In this document: positions 33,938 through 42,580 of the stretch, one piece after another
How positions within the stretch are numbered: the stretch's first letter is position 1
Layout: each line of letters starts with the position of its first letter
Assembly (NCBI RefSeq): GCF_000308675.1
Contig: NZ_BAGE01000038.1
Coordinates: 1-64,000 of the forward strand
Direction: 5' to 3'
DNA length: 64,000 nt
Source of the DNA: Nocardia paucivorans NBRC 100373
GTDB lineage: Bacteria > Actinomycetota > Actinomycetes > Mycobacteriales > Mycobacteriaceae
Made by a program: the position numbers and the translations under genes
The notes under the pieces: generated by a model
Told to the model about the DNA's origin: nothing
The model's input: the letters and a program-made list of their open reading frames with translations, nothing else
Database searches by the model: none

Positions 33938-35128
33938 ATGAGTTCCACCACGCTGGCCATGATCCAGCTGGGTGCGGTCTTCTTCGGGCTCGGTGTGCTC
34001 GGTCGGATCGCTGCCCGTATAGGCCTGTCACCCATTCCGCTCTATCTCGTCGGTGGTCTGGTGTTCGGCGAAGGCGGGGTCGTCGAACTGCACGAAGCCG
34101 GCGAGTTCATCCATATCGCCAGTGAAATCGGCGTCGTCCTGCTGCTGTTGCTGCTGGGCCTGGAGTATTCCGCCGCCGAACTGTTCACCGGTATGCGAAG
34201 ATCATGGCCCGCCGGCCTGCTCGATCTCGCGCTCAATGCCACGCCCGGGGTGATCGTGGCATTGCTGCTCGGATTGGGCCCCACCGGCGCCCTGGCCATG
34301 GCCGGGGTCACCTATATCTCTTCGTCGGGCATCGTCGCCAAAGTGCTCAACGACCTGGGCCGACTCGGTAACCGGGAGACCCCGGTGATTCTGTCGATCC
34401 TCGTGTTCGAGGATCTGGCCATGGCGGCCTACCTGCCGGTGCTCACCGCGGTCCTGGCCGGACTCGGTTTCCTCTCCGGTCTGAAAACGCTGGGTATCGC
34501 GCTGGTCGCGGTCACCGCCGTATTGATCGTGGCCCTGCGCTACGGCAAATACGTCTCCGCATTGGTGGCCAGCGAAGACCGGGAGATCTTCCTGCTCAAG
34601 CTGCTGGGGTCGGCCCTGCTGGTGGCCGGTATCGCCTCCGCGCTCCAGGTCTCCGCGGCGGTCGGCGCGTTCCTGCTGGGTATCGCGATTTCCGATTCCA
34701 CCGCGCACAATGCCCTCAAGATTCTGGAACCGTTGCGCGACCTGTTCGCCGCGCTGTTCTTCGTCCTGTTCGGGCTTTCCACCGATCCGCGCAGTATTCC
34801 GCCGGTGCTGGGATGGGCGGTGCTGCTGGCCGTGGTGACCACGGTGACCAAGGTTGCCACCGGATGGTGGGCGGCGGGTCGGGCGGGCGCCGGGCCGCTG
34901 GGCCGGGCCCGTGCCGGGACCGCGCTGGTGGCGCGTGGAGAGTTCTCCATCGTCATCGCGGGTCTGGCGGTGGCGGCGGCGGCCGTGCCGGCGGAGTTCG
35001 CCGCATTGGCGACCACCTATGTGCTGTTGATGGCGATTCTGGGACCCATTGCGGCGCGTGTCGTCGAGCCGGTCATGGGCCGGCTCGTCCGCCGTCCGAA
35101 ACCCACCGCGAGCGTTCCGGAGGAATAG
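33938..35128 (+). CDS. CPA2-family K+/H+ antiporter membrane subunit
   Basis: This 396-residue membrane protein has 11-13 hydrophobic segments spanning most of its length and no C-terminal TrkA-N domain. Typical KefB/KhtU elements are seen: LYLVGGLVFGEGG near residues 34-46, the helix GVVLLLLLLGLEYSAAEL, ILVFEDLAMAAYLPV, and GAFLLGIAISDS before FFVLFGLSTDP. It should exchange K+ or Na+ for protons across the cell membrane under control of the upstream TrkA-C subunit. The two-gene layout is that of khtT-khtU. Regulation at the RNA level is possible (see the leader at 33123-33447). Confidence 0.88.
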   Translation: MSSTTLAMIQLGAVFFGLGVLGRIAARIGLSPIPLYLVGGLVFGEGGVVELHEAGEFIHIASEIGVVLLLLLLGLEYSAAELFTGMRRSWPAGLLDLALNATPGVIVALLLGLGPTGALAMAGVTYISSSGIVAKVLNDLGRLGNRETPVILSILVFEDLAMAAYLPVLTAVLAGLGFLSGLKTLGIALVAVTAVLIVALRYGKYVSALVASEDREIFLLKLLGSALLVAGIASALQVSAAVGAFLLGIAISDSTAHNALKILEPLRDLFAALFFVLFGLSTDPRSIPPVLGWAVLLAVVTTVTKVATGWWAAGRAGAGPLGRARAGTALVARGEFSIVIAGLAVAAAAVPAEFAALATTYVLLMAILGPIAARVVEPVMGRLVRRPKPTASVPEE

Positions 35129-35302
35129 TTCGTCGTACCGGCGGCGTCGATATTCGTCGGCGCCGCCGGTGTCGTGTGTGGGGGACGCCCAGGACGTGTT
35201 GTGAAATTTATCTTGTTCACACATTTCCCTGAGTGACATTGTTCGAGGTCCGTGGTGAGAGATAGGGTCGCGGAAAATGAACGGACCAGGGGAGGGATGG
35301 AT

Positions 35303-35674
35303 ATGGCGGGGGCGGACGCATCGAATCGATATTCGGTATCGGAGTGGGGCGGGACGCAGGATCTGATCCTCGATCCGGATGTCGGGGTAGCGGTGGCGCG
35401 GGCGTTCGGTGACTTTCTCGGCTGTCTGGAATCCGTCCACGACATGGCGGAGCGAACCGCCGTCGTCGACGGGTTCGGTCCGTTTCGCTCCGGGCGGGCA
35501 TTGCGCGAGAAGTTCGCTCGCAAAGCGAGTGGTACCCCGGGGTCGATCGATGTGGTTCTCCGCGAGCACATCGAAACGGTGCGGTTGCTCGCCCATACGG
35601 TTGCGGTATCGCTGATGAGCACCTCGGAGGCCGACCGGACGCTCGGGCAGCGGATCACGGGCGTGGTGCGGTGA
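35303..35674 (+). CDS. PE-like / ESX-associated small protein
   Basis: This 123-residue, mostly helical protein contains DVGVAVARAFGDFLGCLESV and HIETVRLLAHTVAVSLMSTSEAD. There is no signal peptide or membrane helix. Its position directly before a PPE-like gene and an EspG-like gene, and its size, fit the PE-partner role in ESX secretion. It lacks a canonical PE motif, so this is inference from context. The ATG at 35303 lies 6 nt after GGAGGG; an ATG at 35297 is too close to it. Its stop overlaps the next start (GTGATG). Confidence 0.6.
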   Translation: MAGADASNRYSVSEWGGTQDLILDPDVGVAVARAFGDFLGCLESVHDMAERTAVVDGFGPFRSGRALREKFARKASGTPGSIDVVLREHIETVRLLAHTVAVSLMSTSEADRTLGQRITGVVR

Positions 35675-37137
35675 TGATCGGTCCTGCGGAGTACCGGCAG
35701 CGGATCGTCGACGCCCAGCGGCAATGGGACGAAGAACGATTCGCGGCCTTCGTGGGCGGGGCGCCGGTCGATTCGGGTTTCCGGGGCGAACTGGAGCCGC
35801 CGAGTATTCCGGGCCCCGACGACTACGACACCCTGACACTGGAGCAATCGGTCGCGGCGGTCGAACAGATGAACCCGGCCGCCGTTCACGCCGCGGGTCG
35901 GGTATGGCGTGATATCGCAACCCAACTGGCAGAGGGGGCGCGAGCCTTCGACGAACGATTCCGACACGCGGTGGAAGGCGTTGTGGGACGGGCGGGCTGG
36001 ACCGGTTCGGCGGCCCGGGCCGCTGTCGACGGTGTTCGGCGCTGCACTGAAGCCGTGACGGATCTGGCGCTGGCCGCACAGCTGATCGCACTCGGATTGG
36101 CGGAGTTGGGAACCGGCCTGGAACTGACCCGATCCTCGATGCCTGCACCCTGTGAGCGCCCTGAACCGCGCGATATAACCCTTCCACCCGAAGGGATCAC
36201 GAAGGAAGGCGATTATCTCCTCGAAGAGGCGGAGGACGAGGCGCGCAGAGTTCTGCGCACGATCTACGCGCCGGCCGTACATCGCGCCGATCTCGGTGTG
36301 CCGGTTCTGCCCGGTCCACCCGCGGTGGTCGACGCGATATCGTCCGAGATATCGCCCGAGACGCTGTCCGGATCGAACGGGGGCGATAAAGGCGAATGGG
36401 CCGTAACACGTCGATCGGGCGACGAAGGGCCGCGGTCCGGCGATATGGGAGTGTGGGCGGTCGGTCGGGAGCAGAGCCCTACGGACGACGGTGGGTACGG
36501 GTCCGTCCGAGCGGAACGGGATGAGCGAGCACAGGGGACCGAGCACAACCGGGAATGTGCCGAAACACCAGAGGCGGTGACGAAGACCTCGGCGGCCACC
36601 GCCGAGGAGACAGGGCCATCGGATGCGTTGTCGTCCACCGGCCGGTCGACCGGGCCCGGCCATTTCCGCACCGAAAGCGTCGGGGCGTTCACCCGCCCGA
36701 GCGCTCCGACCTCCTTCGTCGCACCAGACCTGTTCGGTCTCCGGAGTGGCCCGGGCGGCCCACGAAGCTCTGCCCGTGCCGCCGGGGTAACCGATTCCGC
36801 GGCCCCGACCACTCCCGAAACACCGGACCGTCGGGAGCCGGGGCCCGCGATCGCATCGGCCCCACCATGGCCCGGTCGGAGAATTGCGGACGCGTCGCAG
36901 CGCAGCGGTGGAACCGACGCGACACCCCACGGTGGGGCTGCCGGGGCGTCGTCGACCCGTGCCGCGGTGATGGGACAGTCGTGGAGCGCTGTTCCGATAA
37001 CGGCCCGTGGCGTGGAGGAGGAGAAGGAAAACCGATCGGCGATCAAGGAGTATCTGATCACCGCGCAGAACGGCGCGGAGCTCATCGGTTCCGATCCCGG
37101 GCCGGTGACCGTGCAGCCCGTGTGGACAGAGGATTGA
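35671..37137 (+). CDS. PPE-like ESX substrate with long disordered tail
   Basis: This 488-residue protein has an N-terminal helical domain (1-180) with a WxG turn (GRAGWTGSAARAAVDGVRRC) between two long helices (AVHAAGRVWRDIATQLAEGA onward). That is the structure expected of WXG100/PPE-type ESX substrates. Residues 200-440 are low-complexity, rich in Gly, Ser, Thr, Pro and Glu, and probably disordered. The C-terminus ends in a short ordered segment (EYLITAQNGAELIGSDPGPV). Translation starts with GTG 35671 or ATG 35674, coupled to the upstream gene. It likely dimerises with that protein and is handled by the EspG-like chaperone encoded downstream. Confidence 0.65.
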   Translation: MMIGPAEYRQRIVDAQRQWDEERFAAFVGGAPVDSGFRGELEPPSIPGPDDYDTLTLEQSVAAVEQMNPAAVHAAGRVWRDIATQLAEGARAFDERFRHAVEGVVGRAGWTGSAARAAVDGVRRCTEAVTDLALAAQLIALGLAELGTGLELTRSSMPAPCERPEPRDITLPPEGITKEGDYLLEEAEDEARRVLRTIYAPAVHRADLGVPVLPGPPAVVDAISSEISPETLSGSNGGDKGEWAVTRRSGDEGPRSGDMGVWAVGREQSPTDDGGYGSVRAERDERAQGTEHNRECAETPEAVTKTSAATAEETGPSDALSSTGRSTGPGHFRTESVGAFTRPSAPTSFVAPDLFGLRSGPGGPRSSARAAGVTDSAAPTTPETPDRREPGPAIASAPPWPGRRIADASQRSGGTDATPHGGAAGASSTRAAVMGQSWSAVPITARGVEEEKENRSAIKEYLITAQNGAELIGSDPGPVTVQPVWTED

Positions 37138-37143
37138 ACCGCC

Positions 37144-37938
37144 ATGCCCACCTGGCGTTTCACTGGCCTCGAGTTCTCGATCCTGTGGTCGGCGTTCGGC
37201 CACGACCGTCTGCCGTATCCCCTGCGCTTCCGTCCGTGTGCCATGGATTTCGACGATCTGCGTCGGCAACGAGAAGCCGCGGTGGAGGCACTGTGGGCGA
37301 AGCGCTACTCGCACCGGCTGATCGGCATGCTCGATATTCTGCGCGAACCCGAGGTTCGTATAGAACTCGTGGGATACGGCGACGCGGATACCGATGATGC
37401 CGGAGCGCCCGATATCCGCCGCTTCCACGGCGCGATCCGCAACGACCGTGCCGCGGTTCTCGTCCAGCTACCGGGTTCGGATTCGCGCACGGGTGGTGAT
37501 GTTCTCGTCGCGACCTGCGCGCCCGAGCAGGTGCCCGCTCGGGCAGTGGCCGTACTACCGGTCGAGGCGGCGGGAACCCATGAATCGGTACGGGTGCATC
37601 GCGCGGATATCGCTGCCGACCGCCAGTACCATGTGCCGCGATTGAACCGAATCTTCAAACGCCCCCGCCGATCCATGGGGGAGATCCGGATCCATCCCGG
37701 ACCGGCCGTAGACGCCCGCCCGTCCTTCGGTCGCGGATTCTGGTGGATGGACTACCCCGACGGCCGCTACCGGGTGGGCACCGGCAACCCCATAACCGCC
37801 GAACCCGTGTCCACCTCGGACCTCGTCGGGGAGATAGCACGTCTGACCGAACGAACTCGGCGCTTCCACCATGAGGATCTCGAGCACGAGAACTATCTGC
37901 GCACCCGCCGGATTCCTGCGTCCCCGGACCGGGGCTGA
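37144..37938 (+). CDS. EspG-family ESX chaperone
   Basis: This 264-residue protein begins WRFTGLEFSILWSAFGHDRLPYPLRFRP, a form typical of EspG proteins in Nocardia. It continues with a mixed alpha/beta body (VLVQLPGSDSRTGGDVLVAT, VRVHRADIAADRQYHVPRL, GFWWMDYPDGRYRVGTGNP). EspG binds the tip of PPE proteins in the cytoplasm, keeps PE-PPE pairs soluble and directs them to the right ESX channel. Here it lies 6 bp after the PPE-like gene, so all three genes form one operon. No EccA-E or MycP gene is present nearby, so secretion would use an ESX machine encoded elsewhere. Confidence 0.75.
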   Translation: MPTWRFTGLEFSILWSAFGHDRLPYPLRFRPCAMDFDDLRRQREAAVEALWAKRYSHRLIGMLDILREPEVRIELVGYGDADTDDAGAPDIRRFHGAIRNDRAAVLVQLPGSDSRTGGDVLVATCAPEQVPARAVAVLPVEAAGTHESVRVHRADIAADRQYHVPRLNRIFKRPRRSMGEIRIHPGPAVDARPSFGRGFWWMDYPDGRYRVGTGNPITAEPVSTSDLVGEIARLTERTRRFHHEDLEHENYLRTRRIPASPDRG

Positions 37939-37984
37939 ACTCGAAACCGGGATCGTCGACGACGCTCGTCGGCCGGGGCCACGC

Positions 37985-38335
37985 TCATGCCGCCGCGGCG
38001 CGACGCAGCATCCCCATGGTGCTCTCGATATCGTCGACGTCGACGACCAGGCGGGTGTAGTCGGTTCCGGTGAGGTCGATACGAATGGCCTTACCGTCGA
38101 AGAAGGTGTCCCAGAACTCTTTTCGCCCCTTGCCTCGGAAGGTGCCGGCGGCGATCACGCCGGGGAAGAAGGTACCGGGAGCACGCAACCAGGGCGGGCG
38201 TCGGTCGATCTCGGCGGGGGCGACCGCGGTGATATTCGAGAGATCGAAGGTGAGATGGTCCCGCAGCGCCAGCACGCGGTGCGCGCCGCGGACGTGAACC
38301 GTGACAGTGCTACCCGTGACTTCGACTTCAACCAT
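37985..38335 (-). CDS. Small PH-like hypothetical protein
   Basis: This 116-residue soluble protein is rich in beta-strands (VEVEVTGSTVTVHVRGAHRV, LTFDLSNITAV, KAIRIDLTGTDYTRLVVDVDD) with a C-terminal helix (IESTMGMLRRAAAA). The pattern resembles PH-like proteins of unknown role seen in actinomycetes, some about this length. The ATG at 38335 follows GGGAGGTG. It is convergent with the EspG-like gene and divergent from the TerD-AIM24 gene, and it appears monocistronic. Confidence 0.65.
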   Translation of the reverse strand: MVEVEVTGSTVTVHVRGAHRVLALRDHLTFDLSNITAVAPAEIDRRPPWLRAPGTFFPGVIAAGTFRGKGRKEFWDTFFDGKAIRIDLTGTDYTRLVVDVDDIESTMGMLRRAAAA

Positions 38336-38570
38336 CGAGCACCTCCCGATTGCGAGCTGTGGACCTGTTTCCAGAGTGGTCGTCACGCCTGGTCGTAGGC
38401 TGTGGCGTTCCTATGAGTTTTCTCAGGATCGAGCGCTCGGGCGTTACAGTGTGGGATGTCATCCTCGCCGGCGCGTCGCGGACGATATACGGCAAACTCG
38501 ATATCGTGGATCAGATGTCATTCACTCGGAGGGCCGCCGGCCGTGCCGCTGTGCATCGTGGCGGTGCGTG

Positions 38571-40124
38571 ATGAGCACGTTGGCACGTGGGGAGAACCGT
38601 CCCGCTCCCGGTCTGCGGATGACGGTCACCGTCACATGTTCGGCGCCGGTCGATGTGTCGGCGCTCCTGTTGGCGGCCGACGACAGAGTTCGTTCCGACG
38701 CCGATTTCGTCTTCTTCAACCAGCCGGTGGCCACCGGTGTCACCTATCGGCATGGCCAGGGCGCCGGGGATATGGTCGATGTGCAGACACCCGCCCTACC
38801 CGACGACATCCACAAGGTGGTGATCACCGCCAGCCTCGACGGCCGCGGACCCGCCACCTTCGGGGCGGTGGGATCGCTGGTCACCACGATCACCGGTGAG
38901 TCGGGCACCTTGACCTTCCCGATCTCGGGGCTGACCACGGAGGCCGGTGTCGTATGCGTGGAGGTCTACCGCCGCGGCACCGGTTGGAAGGTACGGGCCG
39001 TCGGCCAGGGCTACGACAACGGGCTGGCCGGGATCGCGACCGCCTACGGGGTGAACATCGACGAGGAACCGGGGCCCGCCGCCCCCGCGCGACCGTCCGT
39101 TCCCGACCCGACCGTGGTGGCTCGGCCGGCGAGTGCGCCCATGCCAGAACAGAACTCACCACCGGCCCCAGGTTTCGCCCCGGGCGCATACCCGCCCCCA
39201 CCCGGCTATTCGCCGATGCCCGGTCAACCGCCGGCACCGCCCGCTCCGGGCGGATATCCGCCGCCCGCCGGTTATCCGGCAGCGCACGGCGGTCCCTATG
39301 CGCCACCCGGACATTCGGGTCCTCCGCCGCACGGCCGTCCTCACTCCGTACCCGTACCATCACCTCAGCAAGGAGCGCTGCCGATGCACAGCGAACTGTT
39401 CGATCCGATCCATGCCGAAGTGAGTGGACTCGGTATCCAGAAGCAGGGCGGCAAGATGGTCAAGGTCGGCGTCAACGGAGAGGTGCTGGCCCGTGCCGGA
39501 TCCATGGTGGCCTACCAGGGTGAGCTGCATTTCCAGGCGCTCGGTTCGGGCGGTATCCGTCGTGCCATCCAACAACACCTCACCGGTGAGGGCGTGCCGC
39601 TGATGAAGGTGTCCGGACGCGGTGACCTCTTCCTCGCCAACGGCGCCTCCGAGGTGCATCTCATCGACCTGGACGGCACCGACGGCCTCACCATCAACGG
39701 TGCCAATGTGCTCGCCTTCGACCCCACCCTCTCCTACGAGATTCGCATGGTGCAGGGAGCGGCCGGTCTGGCGAGCAATGCCGGCCTGTTCAACTGTGTA
39801 TTCACCGGGCGCGGTCGAATCGCCATCACCAGCCACGGCACCCCGGTGGTGTTGAACGTCGACCAACCCACCTATGCCGACCCCCAGGCCGCGATCGCTT
39901 GGTCGTCGAGTCTGCGGACCGGGATCAAACGCAACGACTCCTGGGGCTTCGGCCGAATTTTCCTCGGCCGCAGCACCGGTGAGGGAGTAACCCTTTCGTT
40001 CTCCGGGCAGGGGTTCGTCATCGTCCAGCCATCGGAACTGCCGCCGGGCGGCTTGATCGGCGGCACCGGCGGGGGAGAAGAGGCCGGGCAGAGCGGCGGT
40101 GTGCTCGGAGGGTTGTTCAGCTGA
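38571..40124 (+). CDS. TerD-AIM24 fusion protein
   Basis: This 517-residue protein fuses two known domains. Residues about 1-165 are TerD-like: MSTLARGENRPAPG, DADFVFFNQPVATGVTYRH, LPDDIHKVVITASLDG, FPISGLTTEAGVVCVEVYRR, KVRAVGQGYDNGLAG. TerD domains bind Ca2+ and occur in tellurite/stress clusters. Residues about 170-265 are a Pro/Gly-rich linker. Residues about 270-500 are AIM24-like (TIGR00266): QKQGGKMVKVGVNGEVLARAG, GDLFLANGASEVHLIDLDG and a Gly-rich end. The role of AIM24 proteins in bacteria is unknown. There is no signal peptide. It is monocistronic, with ATG 38571 after a weak site. Confidence 0.8.
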   Translation: MSTLARGENRPAPGLRMTVTVTCSAPVDVSALLLAADDRVRSDADFVFFNQPVATGVTYRHGQGAGDMVDVQTPALPDDIHKVVITASLDGRGPATFGAVGSLVTTITGESGTLTFPISGLTTEAGVVCVEVYRRGTGWKVRAVGQGYDNGLAGIATAYGVNIDEEPGPAAPARPSVPDPTVVARPASAPMPEQNSPPAPGFAPGAYPPPPGYSPMPGQPPAPPAPGGYPPPAGYPAAHGGPYAPPGHSGPPPHGRPHSVPVPSPQQGALPMHSELFDPIHAEVSGLGIQKQGGKMVKVGVNGEVLARAGSMVAYQGELHFQALGSGGIRRAIQQHLTGEGVPLMKVSGRGDLFLANGASEVHLIDLDGTDGLTINGANVLAFDPTLSYEIRMVQGAAGLASNAGLFNCVFTGRGRIAITSHGTPVVLNVDQPTYADPQAAIAWSSSLRTGIKRNDSWGFGRIFLGRSTGEGVTLSFSGQGFVIVQPSELPPGGLIGGTGGGEEAGQSGGVLGGLFS

Positions 40125-40357
40125 GGCGCATTTCGGCGCACCGGTTGCCGGTGACCCACCGTGCCCTGCCGGTCGGTCCGCCGCCCTGCGCGGTGCGGGA
40201 ACGTTCACCGAAAGTGAGGACATCGCACCGGGTACGGCGATAGGGTCGGTACTCGCCGGCGTCGGAGAAGCGTGTTCTCGTATGGTACCGATAGTCGCCG
40301 GGCCGGGCCGGGCCGAACCGGGCCGGCGTTTTCGGAAACGATTTCGAAGGACGGACC

Positions 40358-40810
40358 ATGACCTCACGAATTCGCTCGATCGTGCTCGGTATCGCCGCCG
40401 TATGTCTGGCCCTCGGTGGGGCTCCCGCCGTATCCGCCGCCCCGAACGCACCGGGCGATGCATTGTGCGAGTTCACCTATCCGACTCCGGACGACTTCGA
40501 CGTCGCGGCCTCCAGCGCGACCTTCGCTGTGGCGGCGGGTCCGGGCACGGTCGATCTCATCATGCTCACCGACGCCGCATCCCAGGTGAGTTACCAGCAG
40601 ACGTTCGCCGTGACCTGGGCCAATCTGGATACCGGCCGCAATGGCCAGGGTGAGGTGGCCGCCGAGGTCCAAGGTTCCGACAATGTATTGACGATTCCCG
40701 GTGTGCGGACCGAACCCGGACGTATCGCCTTCGTGCTGAAGGCCACCAACCATGGATCGGATCAGAACTACACCTACGGGGATTGCAGCGCCGAATACTC
40801 GGTGGGCTAG
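40358..40810 (+). CDS. Secreted small hypothetical protein
   Basis: This 150-residue exported protein has a signal peptide RIRSIVLGIAAVCLALGG with cleavage at or near VSAAPNA. The mature part (about 120 residues) is beta-rich with two cysteines (ALCEFTYP and YGDCSAEYS) that can form one disulfide linking the ends. Similar proteins are common and unstudied in Nocardia. AAGGACGG lies just before the ATG at 40358. A hairpin terminator follows the stop. Confidence 0.7.
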   Translation: MTSRIRSIVLGIAAVCLALGGAPAVSAAPNAPGDALCEFTYPTPDDFDVAASSATFAVAAGPGTVDLIMLTDAASQVSYQQTFAVTWANLDTGRNGQGEVAAEVQGSDNVLTIPGVRTEPGRIAFVLKATNHGSDQNYTYGDCSAEYSVG

Positions 40811-40825
40811 GCAGCGTGACGCGGT

Positions 40826-40872
40826 GGTGGGGCCGGACGCTCCGGCCGGACAGGAGATCCTTCGGCCCCACC
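40826..40872 (+). terminator. Hairpin terminator
   Basis: A perfect 10-bp outer stem (GGTGGGGCCG with CGGCCCCACC) encloses a smaller CCGG hairpin, 15 bp after the stop of the secreted-protein gene. No U tract is seen. Confidence 0.6.
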
Positions 40873-40895
40873 GGCTCTCGTGGTATCGATGACCG

Positions 40896-42452
40896 ATGGT
40901 GACGCGCTCCCAATACGATGTGGTGATCGTGGGTGGTGGACACAACGGCCTGGTGGCCGCCGCCTATCTGGCCGGGGCCGGTAAATCGGTGCTGGTACTC
41001 GAACGAACCGGCGAGCTGGGGGGAGCGGCGGTGTCGGAACGGGTGTTCGCGGGTGTGGATGTGCGGTTGTCGCGCTACTCGTACCTGGTGAGTTTGCTCC
41101 CCACGCGGATCGTGCGGGATCTGGGGTTGCGGTTCGCCACGTGTCGGCGGCGGATCTCCTCGTACACACCGGTTGGTGACGGTGGTCTGCTCGTCGACAA
41201 CGGTGCACCCGACCGGACGCGTGCGAGTTTCGCCCGCGTCACCGGCTCGGACAGCGAGTACGAGGCGTGGCGGCGGTTCTACGCGATGACCGGCGAAGTC
41301 GCGCGAAAGGTGTTCCCCACCCTGACCGAACCCCTACCCACCCGTGACGAACTACGGGATCTGGTGGGCGCGTCGAGCTGGGACGCGTTGTTCGAACGTC
41401 CGCTCGGCGAAACCCTGGAACGGTATTTCGCCGACGATATCGTGCGCGGTGTCGTCTTCACCGACGCGCTGATCGGGACGTTCACCCATGCCCACGACCC
41501 GTCGCTGGCGCAGAATCGGTGTTTCCTCTACCACGTGATCGGCGGCGGCACCGGCGATTGGGATGTGCCGGTGGGCGGAATGGGCGCGCTTCGGGACGCT
41601 TTGGTCGCCGCGGCGCGAACCGCCGGGGCGGAGCTGGTCACCGATACCGCGGTCACCGGACTCGAGACCGACGGGCGCACCGCGGAAGTTCGGTTCGAGG
41701 CGGGTACGGTGGGTGCGCGCTATGTTCTGGTGAACGTCGCACCCACGGAACTGGCCCGGCTCCTCGGATCCGAGGAGGTCCCGAAAGCCGAAGGCTCGCA
41801 ACTGAAGATCAATATGGTGTTGCGCAGACTGCCGCGATTGCGGGACACCGCCGTCGACCCCGGGGAAGCCTTCGCCGGTACCTTCCACATCGCCGAATCC
41901 TATACACAACTGGAACGGTCGTATCGAGAAGCGGTGAGTGGTCGACTCCCCTCGGTGCCACCGTCGGAGATCTACTGCCACACACTCACCGATCCCAGTA
42001 TCCGCGGTCGCGGGGCCGATGCCCTGCACACCTTGACACTATTCGGTTTGCACACTCCCGCAAGGATTTTCGAGAACGACCCGATCTCACGGCGCGTAAC
42101 GGCGGTCGATGCCGTTCTCGCGCAACTGGATGCCGTCCTGGCCGAGCCCATCCGCGACTGTCTTGCCGTGGACGCCGAGGGGAGGCCCTGCCTGGAAGCG
42201 CGGACACCGCTCGACCTGGAACGCGATATCGGATTGCCCGGAGGCCATATCTTCCACGGCGATCTGTCGTTTCCCTACCGGTCGGATGTCGCTGACGATT
42301 CCGCCTCTCGATGGGGTGTGTCCACCGGGTTGCGCAATGTGTTCCTGTGTGGGTCCGGTGCGGTACGCGGCGGCGGTGTCAGTGGTATCGGCGGGCACAA
42401 CGCCGCCATGGCCGTGCTGGAACAAACGACACGTCAGGGAAATACGATATGA
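40896..42452 (+). CDS. CrtI/phytoene desaturase-like FAD oxidoreductase
   Basis: This 518-residue flavoprotein starts with the Rossmann motif DVVIVGGGHNGLVAAAYLAGAG and GELGGAAVSERVF, characteristic of the CrtI/monoamine-oxidase-like clade, here nearer to PYROXD2-type proteins than to true phytoene desaturases. It ends with NVFLCGSGAVRGGGVSGIGG, the FAD-binding tail. The substrate is unknown. The start is at 40896 in a GATGGTGACG context with no strong ribosome site. No carotenoid genes are adjacent. The lycopene cyclase-like gene lies over 30 kb away, so no pathway link can be claimed. Confidence 0.8.
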   Translation: MVTRSQYDVVIVGGGHNGLVAAAYLAGAGKSVLVLERTGELGGAAVSERVFAGVDVRLSRYSYLVSLLPTRIVRDLGLRFATCRRRISSYTPVGDGGLLVDNGAPDRTRASFARVTGSDSEYEAWRRFYAMTGEVARKVFPTLTEPLPTRDELRDLVGASSWDALFERPLGETLERYFADDIVRGVVFTDALIGTFTHAHDPSLAQNRCFLYHVIGGGTGDWDVPVGGMGALRDALVAAARTAGAELVTDTAVTGLETDGRTAEVRFEAGTVGARYVLVNVAPTELARLLGSEEVPKAEGSQLKINMVLRRLPRLRDTAVDPGEAFAGTFHIAESYTQLERSYREAVSGRLPSVPPSEIYCHTLTDPSIRGRGADALHTLTLFGLHTPARIFENDPISRRVTAVDAVLAQLDAVLAEPIRDCLAVDAEGRPCLEARTPLDLERDIGLPGGHIFHGDLSFPYRSDVADDSASRWGVSTGLRNVFLCGSGAVRGGGVSGIGGHNAAMAVLEQTTRQGNTI

Positions 42453-42580
42453 ATTCCTGATCAGAATTCGGTTCCATCGTTCATGGCTGGGAGCATCGGA
42501 ATCCGCTGGGGCGGTAGGCTTGTCGACCGCGGGCCGGCTCGAGCCGTTCCGAAAGATATGTCCGCGCCGAGGAGCGATAG

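Noticed and set aside
40896..42452. A carotenoid cluster with the lycopene cyclase-like gene at 8847-9932.
   Set aside because: The two genes are over 30 kb apart, no phytoene synthase is present, and the oxidoreductase is not a clear phytoene desaturase.
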